Shown here one piece after another: positions 37,856 to 48,200 of a stretch of 64,000 nucleotides of DNA. Numbering within the stretch: the stretch's first letter is position 1; the number at the start of each line of letters is the position of its first letter. Location of the stretch: positions 62,001-126,000 of the forward strand of contig CAZVFC010000007.1 of assembly GCA_964625855.1 (NCBI GenBank). The letters are read 5' to 3'. The DNA comes from JAPLUA01 sp964625855. Lineage in GTDB: Bacteria; Verrucomicrobiota; Verrucomicrobiia; Limisphaerales; UBA8199. The translations under genes were made by a program, and so were the position numbers. A model generated the notes under the pieces. The model did no database searches. It was given only the letters and a program-made list of their open reading frames with translations, and had not been told where the DNA came from.

Positions 37856-39673
37856 TTACTGGGTCTTGTTGTCTTCCGCCTCTTCAGCCTCGGTGGACGG
37901 CTGGCCTGCCGCACCCTTGGTCCGCATCAACTCGAGGAAGCGGCGGTCGCCCTCGGCTAGACTTTGCGCCAGTTGGGCCGGCTCGGCCTGCCCATGCCAC
38001 CAGCGGATCACCTCAGGACGGAACGGTGGTTGGCCGTGTTGCGAGTTCCACCACTTTCCCCACGCTTTCCAGTCCCCGCCGAAATTCTGGCCGGTCAAGC
38101 GGACCAGGGAGACCTGGGCCCACCAGCGCGCGTAGCGGTAGTTGTGGTAGAGCAGGTGGATCAGTTCGGGCACGACGCGCTGGTCCCCGACCATGCCCAG
38201 CGCGCGGGTGGCCATCCAGCGGCGGCGATTGCTGATTTCCGATCGGAGCTGCCGGCCCACGTGTTCGAAGGCCATGCCCCGCAGCAGCGGCACCGCATTG
38301 GTGGAGCCCAAGGCTGCCAGTGTGCCAATGGCACGGTAAAACTCGGTGGTGTGCGGCCCTTTGAGTGTTTCCAGCATGCGCTGTTCCAGTTCGGCGCGTT
38401 CCGTCTGGGGCCAGGACGTAAAGTCGCGGGTTTCCCGGAGGGTTTGGAATTGCTGCTCGTTCACCTGCACGAACAAGCGCTGGTCTGCGTTCAACAAGGC
38501 CCAGGCGGCGTTCGAGCTGACCAGCCTGATCCCCGCAGAACTCGGCGCTGCCTTCCGGACCCTCCCAACCAACAGCGCCGCCAGACCTAACAGCAGCACC
38601 AGCGCTGCCACTCCGAGCGCGCCAATCACGATTGCCACTTTTCGGCCGGTGGACATGCCCGCGGGCCGCTGCCCGGCGGCCGGAATCGGCGGCTGGGGTT
38701 GCAGCAACGGCGGCGCACTCGGCCTGGGCGTCGCCGCAATGATTTCCACGTCGGTCTTTACCTCGCGGGCTTGCTGGTAGCGCCGCGCGGGTTCCTTTTC
38801 CAGCGTGTGCAGCACCACCTCGTCCAGACGCACATCCACCTGCACCTTCTGCGAGGGCGACTGGAACTTGCCGAGCGGCAGCTCACCGGTGAGGAGTTCG
38901 TAAAACACGACTCCGAGCGAGAAGATGTCCGCTCGGTGGTCCACGCGCGCCGGATTCTCCACTTGCTCGGGGGCCATGTAAGGGGCGGTGCCCACGACGT
39001 CTTTGGCGCCAGTCAGCGAGATGTCCTGCGCGGGCTGGTCCAGCACTTTGGCGATGCCGAAGTCCGCAATCTTCACGCGGCCCTTGTGGTCGAGGAGGAT
39101 GTTCTCCGGCTTGATGTCCCGGTGAACCACCCCCTCGCCGTGGGCGAATTGGAGGGCCTCGCAGATTTGGATGACGATGCGAAGGGTGTCCGCCGGGGAG
39201 AGCTTGCCGGACCGCGCGATTTGCCGCAGCGTCGAGCCCTCGACGTACTCCATGAGGAAGTACGGTATATCCACCGCCTGGCCGAAGTCATACACGGCGA
39301 CGATGTTGGGGTGGTTGAGGCGGGCGAGCGCGCGGGCTTCGCGATTGAACCGCTCGGCAAAGCCGGGATCTTTGGCGCTTTGGGGCGGGAGAATCTTGAG
39401 GGCGACGAACCGATTGAGGGCCGGCTGGCGGGCCTTGTACACGGCCCCCATGCCGCCCTGGCCGAGCAATTCGAGCACCTCGAGCTGTGGGAACAGCCGG
39501 GCCATCTGCTCGATCGAAGGCGGCACAAAGGCGGACTTGCCGCCCTCGGGCTGGCCCGGCCCCTGCGTGTCGAACCCGGACTTCATCAGGCACTCGGGGC
39601 AGAGGCCCTGCGGCGCGTCCGGAACGGCGGGCTTTCCGCAGATCGGGCAAATCCTGTTTACATGCATCTTCAT
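37856..39673 (-). CDS. Zinc-ribbon Ser/Thr protein kinase, membrane-anchored
   Basis: About 605 residues from the ATG at 39673 (frame open to 39721). Order: N-terminal four-cysteine ribbon CPICGKP...CPEC (Cys9, 12, 25, 28); Hanks-type kinase domain with GQGGMGAVYKA, ATP Lys93, HRDIKPEN (Asp186), DFG and APYMAPEQ; proline-rich linker; one membrane helix (VAIVIGALGVAALVLLLGLA); and an extracytoplasmic domain with HEAT-like helices (TRALGMVGDQRVVPELIHLL). The kinase should phosphorylate cytoplasmic targets in response to an outside signal. It lies about 96 bases downstream of an ECF sigma factor, a pairing common in Planctomycetota and Verrucomicrobiota. Confidence 0.92.
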   Translation of the reverse strand: MKMHVNRICPICGKPAVPDAPQGLCPECLMKSGFDTQGPGQPEGGKSAFVPPSIEQMARLFPQLEVLELLGQGGMGAVYKARQPALNRFVALKILPPQSAKDPGFAERFNREARALARLNHPNIVAVYDFGQAVDIPYFLMEYVEGSTLRQIARSGKLSPADTLRIVIQICEALQFAHGEGVVHRDIKPENILLDHKGRVKIADFGIAKVLDQPAQDISLTGAKDVVGTAPYMAPEQVENPARVDHRADIFSLGVVFYELLTGELPLGKFQSPSQKVQVDVRLDEVVLHTLEKEPARRYQQAREVKTDVEIIAATPRPSAPPLLQPQPPIPAAGQRPAGMSTGRKVAIVIGALGVAALVLLLGLAALLVGRVRKAAPSSAGIRLVSSNAAWALLNADQRLFVQVNEQQFQTLRETRDFTSWPQTERAELEQRMLETLKGPHTTEFYRAIGTLAALGSTNAVPLLRGMAFEHVGRQLRSEISNRRRWMATRALGMVGDQRVVPELIHLLYHNYRYARWWAQVSLVRLTGQNFGGDWKAWGKWWNSQHGQPPFRPEVIRWWHGQAEPAQLAQSLAEGDRRFLELMRTKGAAGQPSTEAEEAEDNKTQ

Positions 39674-39769
39674 TCTTTCACCCGCTGTATAAAGCAAAGC
39701 GTGGGGAAGGTTACAGGGCAAACTGCCGATGCCGTCCTGCAGAAGGTGGCCGGGGACCTGAGAGGCAGT

Positions 39770-40543
39770 TCACCGGCTGGCCAGCACCGCGAACAAGTGG
39801 CGCATTTCCTCCTCAATCTCCTCGGGCTTCGTCACCGTGTGGGCAATTTCCTCCCGGAGCAACTGGCGGTAGCCTTGGCGCAGGCGGTGCACCGCCACTT
39901 TGACCGAGCCTTCGGTCATGCCCAGTTGCGACGCCAGCGTCGCGTAGGGTTGCGCCGTGCGTTCACCGAGGAGGCAGGGTTTGAGTTGCTCGAACAACTC
40001 CGCTTTCCCTTGCCGGGCGTATTCGGCCGACAGGCGGTTCATGACCTGATCCAGCAAGGTTAGGGCCCACCGCCATTCGAAGCTCTGTTCGGGCGTGAAG
40101 GTGTCGGCCGGCTCCCAACCACAATGGGTGTCCGCAGGGTTGAACGGCAGCGAGACGGTCCGTCCTCCGCCGCGCTTTTGCGCCCGAGCCTTGTCCCATT
40201 CGTTCGCCAGAAAGCCGTTCATGCTGGTCAGGAGGAAAGAGCGGAAGCGGCCCCGCTGTTGATCCGCCCGCCCCAGCCATTGCCGCTCCAGCAGCCACTC
40301 GAAGAAAGCCTGGGTTAGGTCCTGGGCATCGGCCTCGGAATGCCCGCGTCGGCGCACATAGGCATAAAGAGGCCGCCAATAGGACTGGCAGAGCTTCTCC
40401 AGGGAACTCCGCGCCTGCGGTGAATCCGCGCCTCCGGCCGCCAGCACCACCGACCAGTGCGTCGTGGCGAATACATCCGGCCGCGCAACTTCACCAATCG
40501 GCGGAGTTGCCGAATCATCACTCGTGGTCTGGCTCGCAGCCAT
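39770..40543 (-). CDS. ECF-type RNA polymerase sigma factor
   Basis: A 257-residue sigma factor. The N-terminal FATTHWSVVLAAGG opening is typical of the PVC group linked to protein kinases. Region 2 is in YWRPLYAYVRRRGHSEADAQ and DLTQAFFEWLL; region 4 is in LGMTEGSVKVAVHRLRQGYR. No anti-sigma factor is adjacent; the downstream kinase probably controls its activity. A 33-bp inverted repeat lies about 230 bases upstream of the start codon. Confidence 0.9.
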   Translation of the reverse strand: MAASQTTSDDSATPPIGEVARPDVFATTHWSVVLAAGGADSPQARSSLEKLCQSYWRPLYAYVRRRGHSEADAQDLTQAFFEWLLERQWLGRADQQRGRFRSFLLTSMNGFLANEWDKARAQKRGGGRTVSLPFNPADTHCGWEPADTFTPEQSFEWRWALTLLDQVMNRLSAEYARQGKAELFEQLKPCLLGERTAQPYATLASQLGMTEGSVKVAVHRLRQGYRQLLREEIAHTVTKPEEIEEEMRHLFAVLASR

Positions 40544-40898
40544 TTGTCATTAGCCTAGCCTAGCATTGCGAGCGGCTGCCACAAGCTAACAGCGGAAACG
40601 ACCCAACCTGCGTCATGAAATCGTGGCGCAGGCAGCAGACTATCCCGATCGGTCGGAATCGTCTCATCCGGCGACGACCTTCCAGTAGGCCGTCCGCGGA
40701 CTGGCGTTGGGGGCCGGCATTCAAGCGGCGGGCCCTGCTGCGCCCGAGCCACGCGCACGCCATGCACACCGGATGCACCAGCGATGCACCAGCGATGCAC
40801 ACCGGTCTGACTCGTGTGCATCCGGTGTGCATCGCTGGTGCATCGCTGGTGCATGTCTTGTACACGAGGCGAGGCAACGGAAATCGGCCCGTGGGTAC
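40544..40898. other. Intergenic region with long inverted repeat
   Basis: 355 bases upstream of the sigma factor and downstream of the DUF4434 gene (both minus strand). It is dominated by the inverted repeat at 40773-40854. Several open frames here are products of the repeat, not genes. The sigma factor promoter should lie in 40544-40770, but no clear boxes were picked out. Confidence 0.6.
40773..40854. repeat. 33-bp perfect inverted repeat with internal tandem units
   Basis: Arms 40773-40805 and 40822-40854 are exact reverse complements around a 16-base loop. Each arm is built of tandem GATGCACCAGC units plus GATGCACACCGG; a further CATGCACACCGG lies outside the left arm at 40761-40772. It would form a very stable hairpin in RNA or a cruciform in DNA. 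It is 45 bases after the stop of the DUF4434 gene. Confidence 0.95.
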
Positions 40899-42023
40899 TT
40901 AGGGGAATCCCATTGCGTCGGTCGCCTTGGGAGAATGCAGCCGGGTCTGGCCGTGCTCCTTCCGCCACCGGAGGTAGTCGGCATAGAGCCGGGTTGAGTC
41001 AGGATGGCCGGCAAAGGCCTTGCTCCCCGGCTTGTTCATCAGGCCCTGGTATTGATAGATCAGGATCGTGTCCACGAAAGGCGAGACCGCTTCCAGTTGC
41101 TCGCGCACGCGGGAAAACGGCGCGGGAATCAGGGGGCTGCTCTGTTTGTTCGGCGGCCCTTCCCAGGCAAAGGTCTCCACGTCCGCCCAAAGCGCGCGCT
41201 GAGGAACGTGGTCGTGCGCGCGGCGAAGCTTTTCGTACGCCGCCGCGCTTTGCGCCGGGTTCATCCGCAGACACCCGACTTCATCCTGGTAGGCGATGAT
41301 GTCCACGTCCAGTTGCTCCAGTTGCCGCACGAACCGATCGTCACAGACGGCCTTGTTGGTGCCGTAAGGAGCGATGAGCATCTTCGCCTTGGGCATGAGC
41401 TTCCGCCCCTCGCGGCTGCATGCATTGACGTAGGCGATGAAGTCATCGGTGAAATACGGCCCGAGCGCGGCTTCATTCGGCCAATACCAGCCGTAGAAGC
41501 TACGGTGGTGGCCGTATTGCTGCGCGATCTCGCCCATCATCCGGAACCGGGCCCGGACCCGAGCCGGGTCGTGCAGGCAATGGTAATCCCAGGGCCCGAA
41601 CCAATCGCTGCTGAGGAGGAACTTGACGCGGTGCTTGTCCGCCGCAGTCAGCAATGCCCCAATCGGGTCATCGCACGCCATCTTGAGTTTGGGCAGCAAA
41701 GGCGTGTCGTAGAACGCCTTGCTGTCCTTGCCGATGGCCAGCAGCACCAGGTACTCCATGCCGATTTCAGCAACCTCTCTGACGGCCAGCTCCCATTGTT
41801 TGGCGGTGTAGTTGAGGCAGGCATCATTCCAGTAGAAGTGCCGGCGGTCATCCCACCAGATGCTGATCCAACTGCCTTTGATGGGCTTGGGGTGCGCCGC
41901 CTTACGCCTGCTCACCGGCGCGCTCTGTGCGACGCCTAGGGAGACACCCGCCACGCCGCTCGCCAGCAGGCGGAGGAACCTTGAACGACGCAGGCCTCTG
42001 GGATTCAAACTCGGCAAGCTCAC
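40899..42023 (-). CDS. DUF4434-like TIM-barrel protein, likely exported glycosidase
   Basis: A 374-residue protein with a twin-arginine-like N-terminus (RRSRFLRLLASGVAGVSLG) suggesting Tat export. The body resembles DUF4434-type barrels: WISIWWDDRRHFYWN, EVAEIGMEYLVLLAIG, then SFYGWYWPNEA with a Glu in the position of a barrel catalytic acid, and IIAYQDEVG. Substrate and activity are not established for this family. It is divergent from the giant beta-strand-repeat gene. The 3-prime side carries the inverted repeat. Confidence 0.7.
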   Translation of the reverse strand: MSLPSLNPRGLRRSRFLRLLASGVAGVSLGVAQSAPVSRRKAAHPKPIKGSWISIWWDDRRHFYWNDACLNYTAKQWELAVREVAEIGMEYLVLLAIGKDSKAFYDTPLLPKLKMACDDPIGALLTAADKHRVKFLLSSDWFGPWDYHCLHDPARVRARFRMMGEIAQQYGHHRSFYGWYWPNEAALGPYFTDDFIAYVNACSREGRKLMPKAKMLIAPYGTNKAVCDDRFVRQLEQLDVDIIAYQDEVGCLRMNPAQSAAAYEKLRRAHDHVPQRALWADVETFAWEGPPNKQSSPLIPAPFSRVREQLEAVSPFVDTILIYQYQGLMNKPGSKAFAGHPDSTRLYADYLRWRKEHGQTRLHSPKATDAMGFP

Positions 42024-42105
42024 AGTAGTTCTATATACTGACCAAGCCGGGCGAGCCAGAGGGAAAAGATGCTTCGGTTAAGTGCCCAGGAGGGGCAGAA
42101 AGCTG

Positions 42106-42134
42106 TTGACGCCCTCTGCCGGAGTCGGTTAACT
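42106..42134 (+). promoter_or_regulatory. Candidate sigma-70-type promoter
   Basis: TTGACG at 42106-42111 and TTAACT at 42129-42134, spaced 17 bases, lie about 125 bases upstream of the giant secreted protein gene. The match is good by E. coli rules, but promoter consensus in this group is less well known. Confidence 0.3.
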
Positions 42135-42260
42135 CTAAGGATAGTCCATGACTGAGTGTCGTTGGTCGCCTCAATTCTCGGTATGCCATCGGGTCAGGTC
42201 AAGACCGGTGGTTGAGAGACGACCCGCTCAGTCCACGAACCTTGACAGGAAATAACAGCC

Positions 42261-45200
42261 ATGAACTCAGCAAATCCCTCCCCCGGAACCGCGTTCGCCC
42301 AACTCAACGCCCCAATCGGGGCCTGTCCCGCCCGCAGACCCAGACCCATCGCCCTGGTCGTGCTGGCTTGCGCTGTGTTCGCCTGCGGCTGGGCCCAGGC
42401 CCAGAATACCTGGTACGGCAGCGCCGGCGACACCAATTGGTCCACGCCTGGCAACTGGTCCTTAAACGTGGCCCCGGTCCCCGGGGACACCGTGGTGTTC
42501 GACAATACTACGCCGGCGCCTTCGGCTGTAGTGGACAACATCGTGGACGGTAGCTTCACGATTGCCAAGCTGACATACTCGGCGCAGGGCACCGTCGGCT
42601 ACCATACAACCTTGATCAATCCCGGCCTGTCGCTGAACATTAACGGTACCGGCGGCAACGCGCTGTATGTAGGCACCGGCACACAACTGAGCGCTGCGGA
42701 TAACGTTTACTGGCGCGTCCTTGGCGGAGGCGCGCTCACGGTGACCAACAGCACCGGGGCTATCTATGTGGTGCAGGTAGGCAGTGCCGCGGACCACTAC
42801 GCGACGCTGGATCTTTCCGGGTTGACTAACCTTTCAATCAATGTGGACCAACTGCTGGTCGGGGCATTCACTTCCGCCACTGGCCTTAACCGGCCCATGG
42901 GCCGCATGTTCCTGGCCGAAAACAACTACATCCAGACCGCTGCCGGCACTACCAAACCGGGCATTCTAGTGGCCGGTTACCCAGGCAGCGACACTAACGT
43001 TCGCGGCACGCAGCAGCTCTTCCTCGGAGGCAATAGCATCATCAACTCCGATGTGATCAGCGTCGGCGGCCACAAATCAACCGGCCAAATGCTGTTCCGC
43101 AGCGGCCTGACCGGGGGCTCGGCCGTCATCCGCGGGAGTGCCGGCGGAACGGATCGTGTCAAGCTGCTGACCATTGGCGACCCGCGCGCCCGCATCGTTG
43201 ACATGACTGGCACTGGCACGAGCACTTCCAGCACTGGCACTTTCAACACTACCGGGAATTCTCTCGATCTCAGCGTGACGAGTATGATGGTCGCGCGCAG
43301 TCAGATCACGGGCACCGGCAACGCCACGGGCACCGCGACGTTCGACCTGGGCACCATTGACGCCGACAACCTTTACATCGGCTACCACGAGACCGGCACG
43401 ACCAGCGCCGCCAACGCGACCGGCACGATGAATGTGAACGGCACAGCTACAGTGACAGTCAACAACGACCTCGTGATGGCCCGCAAGGTCGGCACCGGCA
43501 CTCCGGTAGGGACCTTGAACGTCGCTACCAATGGGACGGTCAACGTGAAAGGAAGCTTGGTAACCAGCGGCGGCACCAGCACGCTGAACTTCAACAACGG
43601 CGGAATCGTGGACCTGCAACCAGCCGGCGATCCTACGCCCGGCAACCTGACGGTTTCCACGCTCACGGGCAGCGGCCTCATTACGAATGCCGCTAACGTT
43701 ACCAATCTCGTGGCCCTGACGCCTGGCGGGGCTGCCACCGCGGGTACGCTGACCATCCGAGGAAACCTGACGCTGAACCCCAACGCCGCCTTCAACGTCA
43801 ACCTGGCCGACACCACCACCGTCGGCGGCGGTGTCAACGACTACATCAACGTGACCGGCGACTTGAACCTGAACGACAACACCCTCAACGTGATCCCGAC
43901 AGGCAGTTCAGCAGCCATCGGTTCCTACCGGCTGATTGACTACACGGGCACCCGCAGCGGCGTCCTGAGCTACATCAATCCGACCCGTTACAACATCGCT
44001 CTGGATTACCCGGCCAATCAGGTCAATCTTGCCGTCAGCGGCTCGGCTGGGAATCTCCGCTGGAATTCGACCAGCAGCACTGCCTGGGACCTCACGACCA
44101 GCAACTGGTTTAACACCGGGACAGCCGCTGCCGACAAATTCCTGCAATTGGACAGTGTTCTGGTGGACGACTCGGGCGCCTACACCGATCTGCTGCTGCT
44201 CGGCACGGTTTTGTTCCCGAACACCGTCACGGTCAACTCCTCCACTCGCGATTACCTCTTTGGCGGCAGCGGCCGGTTCAGCGGCGCAGCCTCGCTGATC
44301 AAGAACGGCACCAGCATGCTGACCGTCAGTAATGCCAACGATTTCACGGGCCCGGTGCAGGTCAATGCCGGGACCCTGCGGGTCATCAACAATTCGGCCC
44401 TCGGCGCTGCCACCAGCGGCACGACGGTCGCCAGCGGGGGCACACTGGACATTTTTGGCTCCTCGCTCTACAACCCTGGCGAACCCATCACGATCGCCGG
44501 CACGGGCGTTGGTGGCGTCGGCGCGATCATCAATTCGGGCGCGAACCAGAACAACGCCATCCGCTCACTAACCCTCTCGGACGATGCCACGATTCGCCAG
44601 GATAACCGGTTCGACGTGCGCGGCCCTGGCGGCAGCGGCAGCTTCTCCGGCGTGCTGGATCTGGGCGGGTTCACTCTGACCAAGGTGGGCCTGGCGCAAT
44701 TCTCGCTGGCGGATGTCGTCGCCACCAACGCCGGCTCATTTGACATCCAAAGCGGCACTTTTGCCGTGACCCGCTCGCTGGTGGATGGCCCGGGAGTGAT
44801 CAACCTTTACACGAACACTCTCCAGATCGAAAACTCGACGACCGGCTACTGCGCCAAACCCATCATTGTGGATGGCGGGGTTATCCGGATCGTGAACAAT
44901 AGCTTCACCATGGCCTCGCCCATCACCAACCTGTCCGGGGGGGTTACCTTTGATGTGTCGGGCGCTGCTGGGCCCACCCTGACGCTTACGAACGTGATCT
45001 CCGGTGCCGGCGGCGTCCTCAAGAGCAACGCCGGCAGCGTCTTCTTCGGGGCCCTGAATCCTTATTCCGGCCCGACGGTCATCAACGCCGGCAGCATCGA
45101 ATTGGGGCCAGGTTCTGGCCTTCCCAATACGCCCTCGATCACCATCGCCGCCGGCGCTGCGCTTAACGTGACCAACCTGGCGGGCGGCCTGACTCTGGCC

Positions 45201-48200
45201 AGCGGTCAGCGACTCTCCGGCGGCACCGTCCTGGGCGACCTGACGGCCGGACCGGGCTCGACCGTCGCGGCCGGCACCAGTCCCGGCACACTGGCCCTGG
45301 GCGGAAACGCCACGTTCAACAACGCGACCATCAACTTTGAACTCGGCGCCAATCCGACGCTCGGCGACCCGGGGAATGACCTGATCATTGTCACCAACAA
45401 CCTCAGCTTGAGCGGCGTTACGACCGTCAACATCCTCCCGACAGCCACTCTGGACAATCTCGCGCCATACACCTTGTTCCAATATGGCAACCTGAGTTCC
45501 GGTGGGAGCCCCAACCTCAGCGTCACTACCCCCTCGCGTTACTCGTTCAACGTGTTGGATCCGACCACCACCGTTCCGTATATCCAAGTGCAGGTGGTGG
45601 GCAGCGGCACCGCCGCCAGCCTCCTCTGGCAGGGGGGCGCGGCCGGCAACCCCAACGCCTGGGACTTCCAGACCACCTCCAATTGGCTCAACGGCGCCAG
45701 CCTCGACAAGTTCTATTCGGGCGACAACCTTACCTTTGACGACACCTCGACCACTGGTTCCGTCACTCTGATCGGCACCCTCTCACCCGCCGGGGTAGCG
45801 CTGAACAACAGCGCCCTGGCCTACACCTTCGGTGGCAGCGGGGCCATTGCCTCCGGTTACTTCACCAACTGGAACGGGGGCTCATTGCTCGTGAACAACA
45901 GCGCCCCGAACACGTTCAACGGTCTTGACCTCGAGAGCGGCACGGTGACGCTGGCCAACACCGCGGCCAACACCATCTCCGGCCCTGTGGTCGTCAAGGC
46001 CGGGTCGCTCACCTTCGCCAACGCCGGTATCAACACTTTCGGCACGGGCATTGATTTGACCGGCGGCACGCTGACCTTCAACCAGCCGGACAACATGGTG
46101 GTGTTCGCCGCCATCGGCAACGCCAACCCCGGCATCGCCGGCACGCTCGTTAAACAAGGCTCCGACATCCTTACACTGTCCGGTAACAACGCAAACTTTG
46201 ACGGCCCGGTTCTGGTCAGCGCCGGCATCCTCAAAGCGGGAAACGCCAATGCCTTGGGCACTCTCAGCGGCGCCACCACGGTGGCCGACGGCGCCACTCT
46301 GGATATCAACGGCACGTCCCTCTACAACCCGGGCGATGATATCATTATCTCCGGCTTCGGCTTGAGCAACACGGGTGCCGTCATCAACACCGGTGCCGCG
46401 CAGCAAAACGCCATTCGATCACTGACCCTGGCGAACAACGCCTCGATTGCCGCCTGGGGCAACCGCTGGGACATCCGCGGGCCCGGCGGCAGCGGGAGCC
46501 TCTCCGGCAACTTGAATCTTAATGGGTTTACTTTGACCAAGCTCGGCCCCGGTCAGATCTCTATCGTAGATGCCTATGTCCAAAACGCGGGCGTCATTGA
46601 TGTATTGGGCGGAATACTGGGGTTCACCCGCTGCGACGTGCCGGCGGCCGGCAATATAAATCTGTACACGAACACGCTGGTCTTCGATAACTACTCATTG
46701 AATTCTTTCTCGATGCCCGTGTCTGTCAACGGCGGCATCATTCGTTTGGTCGGCAACGCGTTCAGCTTCAACTCGCTCATCACCAACCTTGCGGGCGGGG
46801 TGACGTTCGATAACGGCTCGGGCAACACCCTGACTGTGGCCGGCGACATCACCGGGCCCGGCGCCCTCGCCAAGACCGGGGCTAACACGGTTGTGCTCGC
46901 TTCCGCCAATAGCACTTGGGCCGGCAGCACCACCATCGGCGCGGCCACCTTGCAGATCGGGACGGCCGGCTACGACGGCAGCCTGCCCGACCTGCCCATC
47001 ATTAACAACGGCACGCTGACCTTCAACTCCCTGAATAACTTCACCAACACCACCGGCATTAGCGGCACCGGCGGATTGAGCCAAACCGTTGGCGGTATTG
47101 TGACCCTCACCGCCTCGAACAGTTACGCCGGCACAACCGCCTTGAGCACGACGGTAACCACCTCCCCGGGTGGCAGCGCCCTCCGGATCAGCAACTCGGA
47201 CGCGCTCGGGACCACCAACGGCAACACCACGATCAACGGTAACACCGGAGCTAATGCCTCGTTGGAGCTTGTGGGCAACAACATGGTCGTGCCCGAGGCG
47301 TTTAGCTTGTCCGCCCGGCAAACCGAGGCGGTGGTCGTCCCCCACATCCGCAACGTGAGTGGCACAAACACCCTCACAGGTCAGATCAGCACCACCACCG
47401 GTGGCAACGCTTATAACATCCAGTCCGACAGCGGGCTCCTGACGGTCGCGGGCAACTTCGTGCCGCCCAGCACGGCGGGCACCCGCAATCTCAACCTTCT
47501 GGGTGATGGCAACGGCCTCTGGAGTGGAATCGTCTCGAACAGTACCGACGGTCTCGTGCCCACGGTCCTCAATAAGTATGGGCTCGGCACCTGGACGCTT
47601 TCCGCGTCGAATGTCTATTTCGGCTCGACCATCATCAGGACCGGCACCCTCGCGCTGGCCGCGTCCGGCTCCATCAATTCCTCACCTTTAATTGATGTCC
47701 AAACCGACGGCACCTTCGACGTTGCCGCTGTCAGCGGCGGTTACCTCCTCGGCGCCAACCAAACCCTCAGAGGCACCGGCACGGTCGTGGGCAACGTCAC
47801 CGCCAACGGCACCATCACGCCGGGCACCTCGGTCGGCAGCCTCACCTTTGCCAATAACCTCATCCTGGCGGGCACCACCATTATGGAGTTGGACCGCGCC
47901 GGTACGCCGACCGCCGACCTGATCGTAGCGGGCGCGCTGACTTGCGGCGGAGGGTTGGTGGTTAACAACATCGGCGCGGCCGTGCAGGTCGGGGACACGT
48001 TTGACCTGTTCAACGCTACCAGCTTCAGCGGCGGCTTCACGACGATCACGCTGCCGGCGCTCGGCTCCGGCCTGGGCTGGGATACTTCGACCGTGGCGAC
48101 CGACGGCATCATCAAGGTCATTGCCACGATCCCGACCGTTCCGACGAACATCGGCTGGAGTTTCAGCGCCAACAACCTCACGCTCTCCTGGCCGACCGAT

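Noticed and set aside
40560..40997. Several overlapping short open frames on both strands
   Set aside because: Their His/Cys/Met-rich peptides are simply translations of the GATGCACCAGC inverted repeat.
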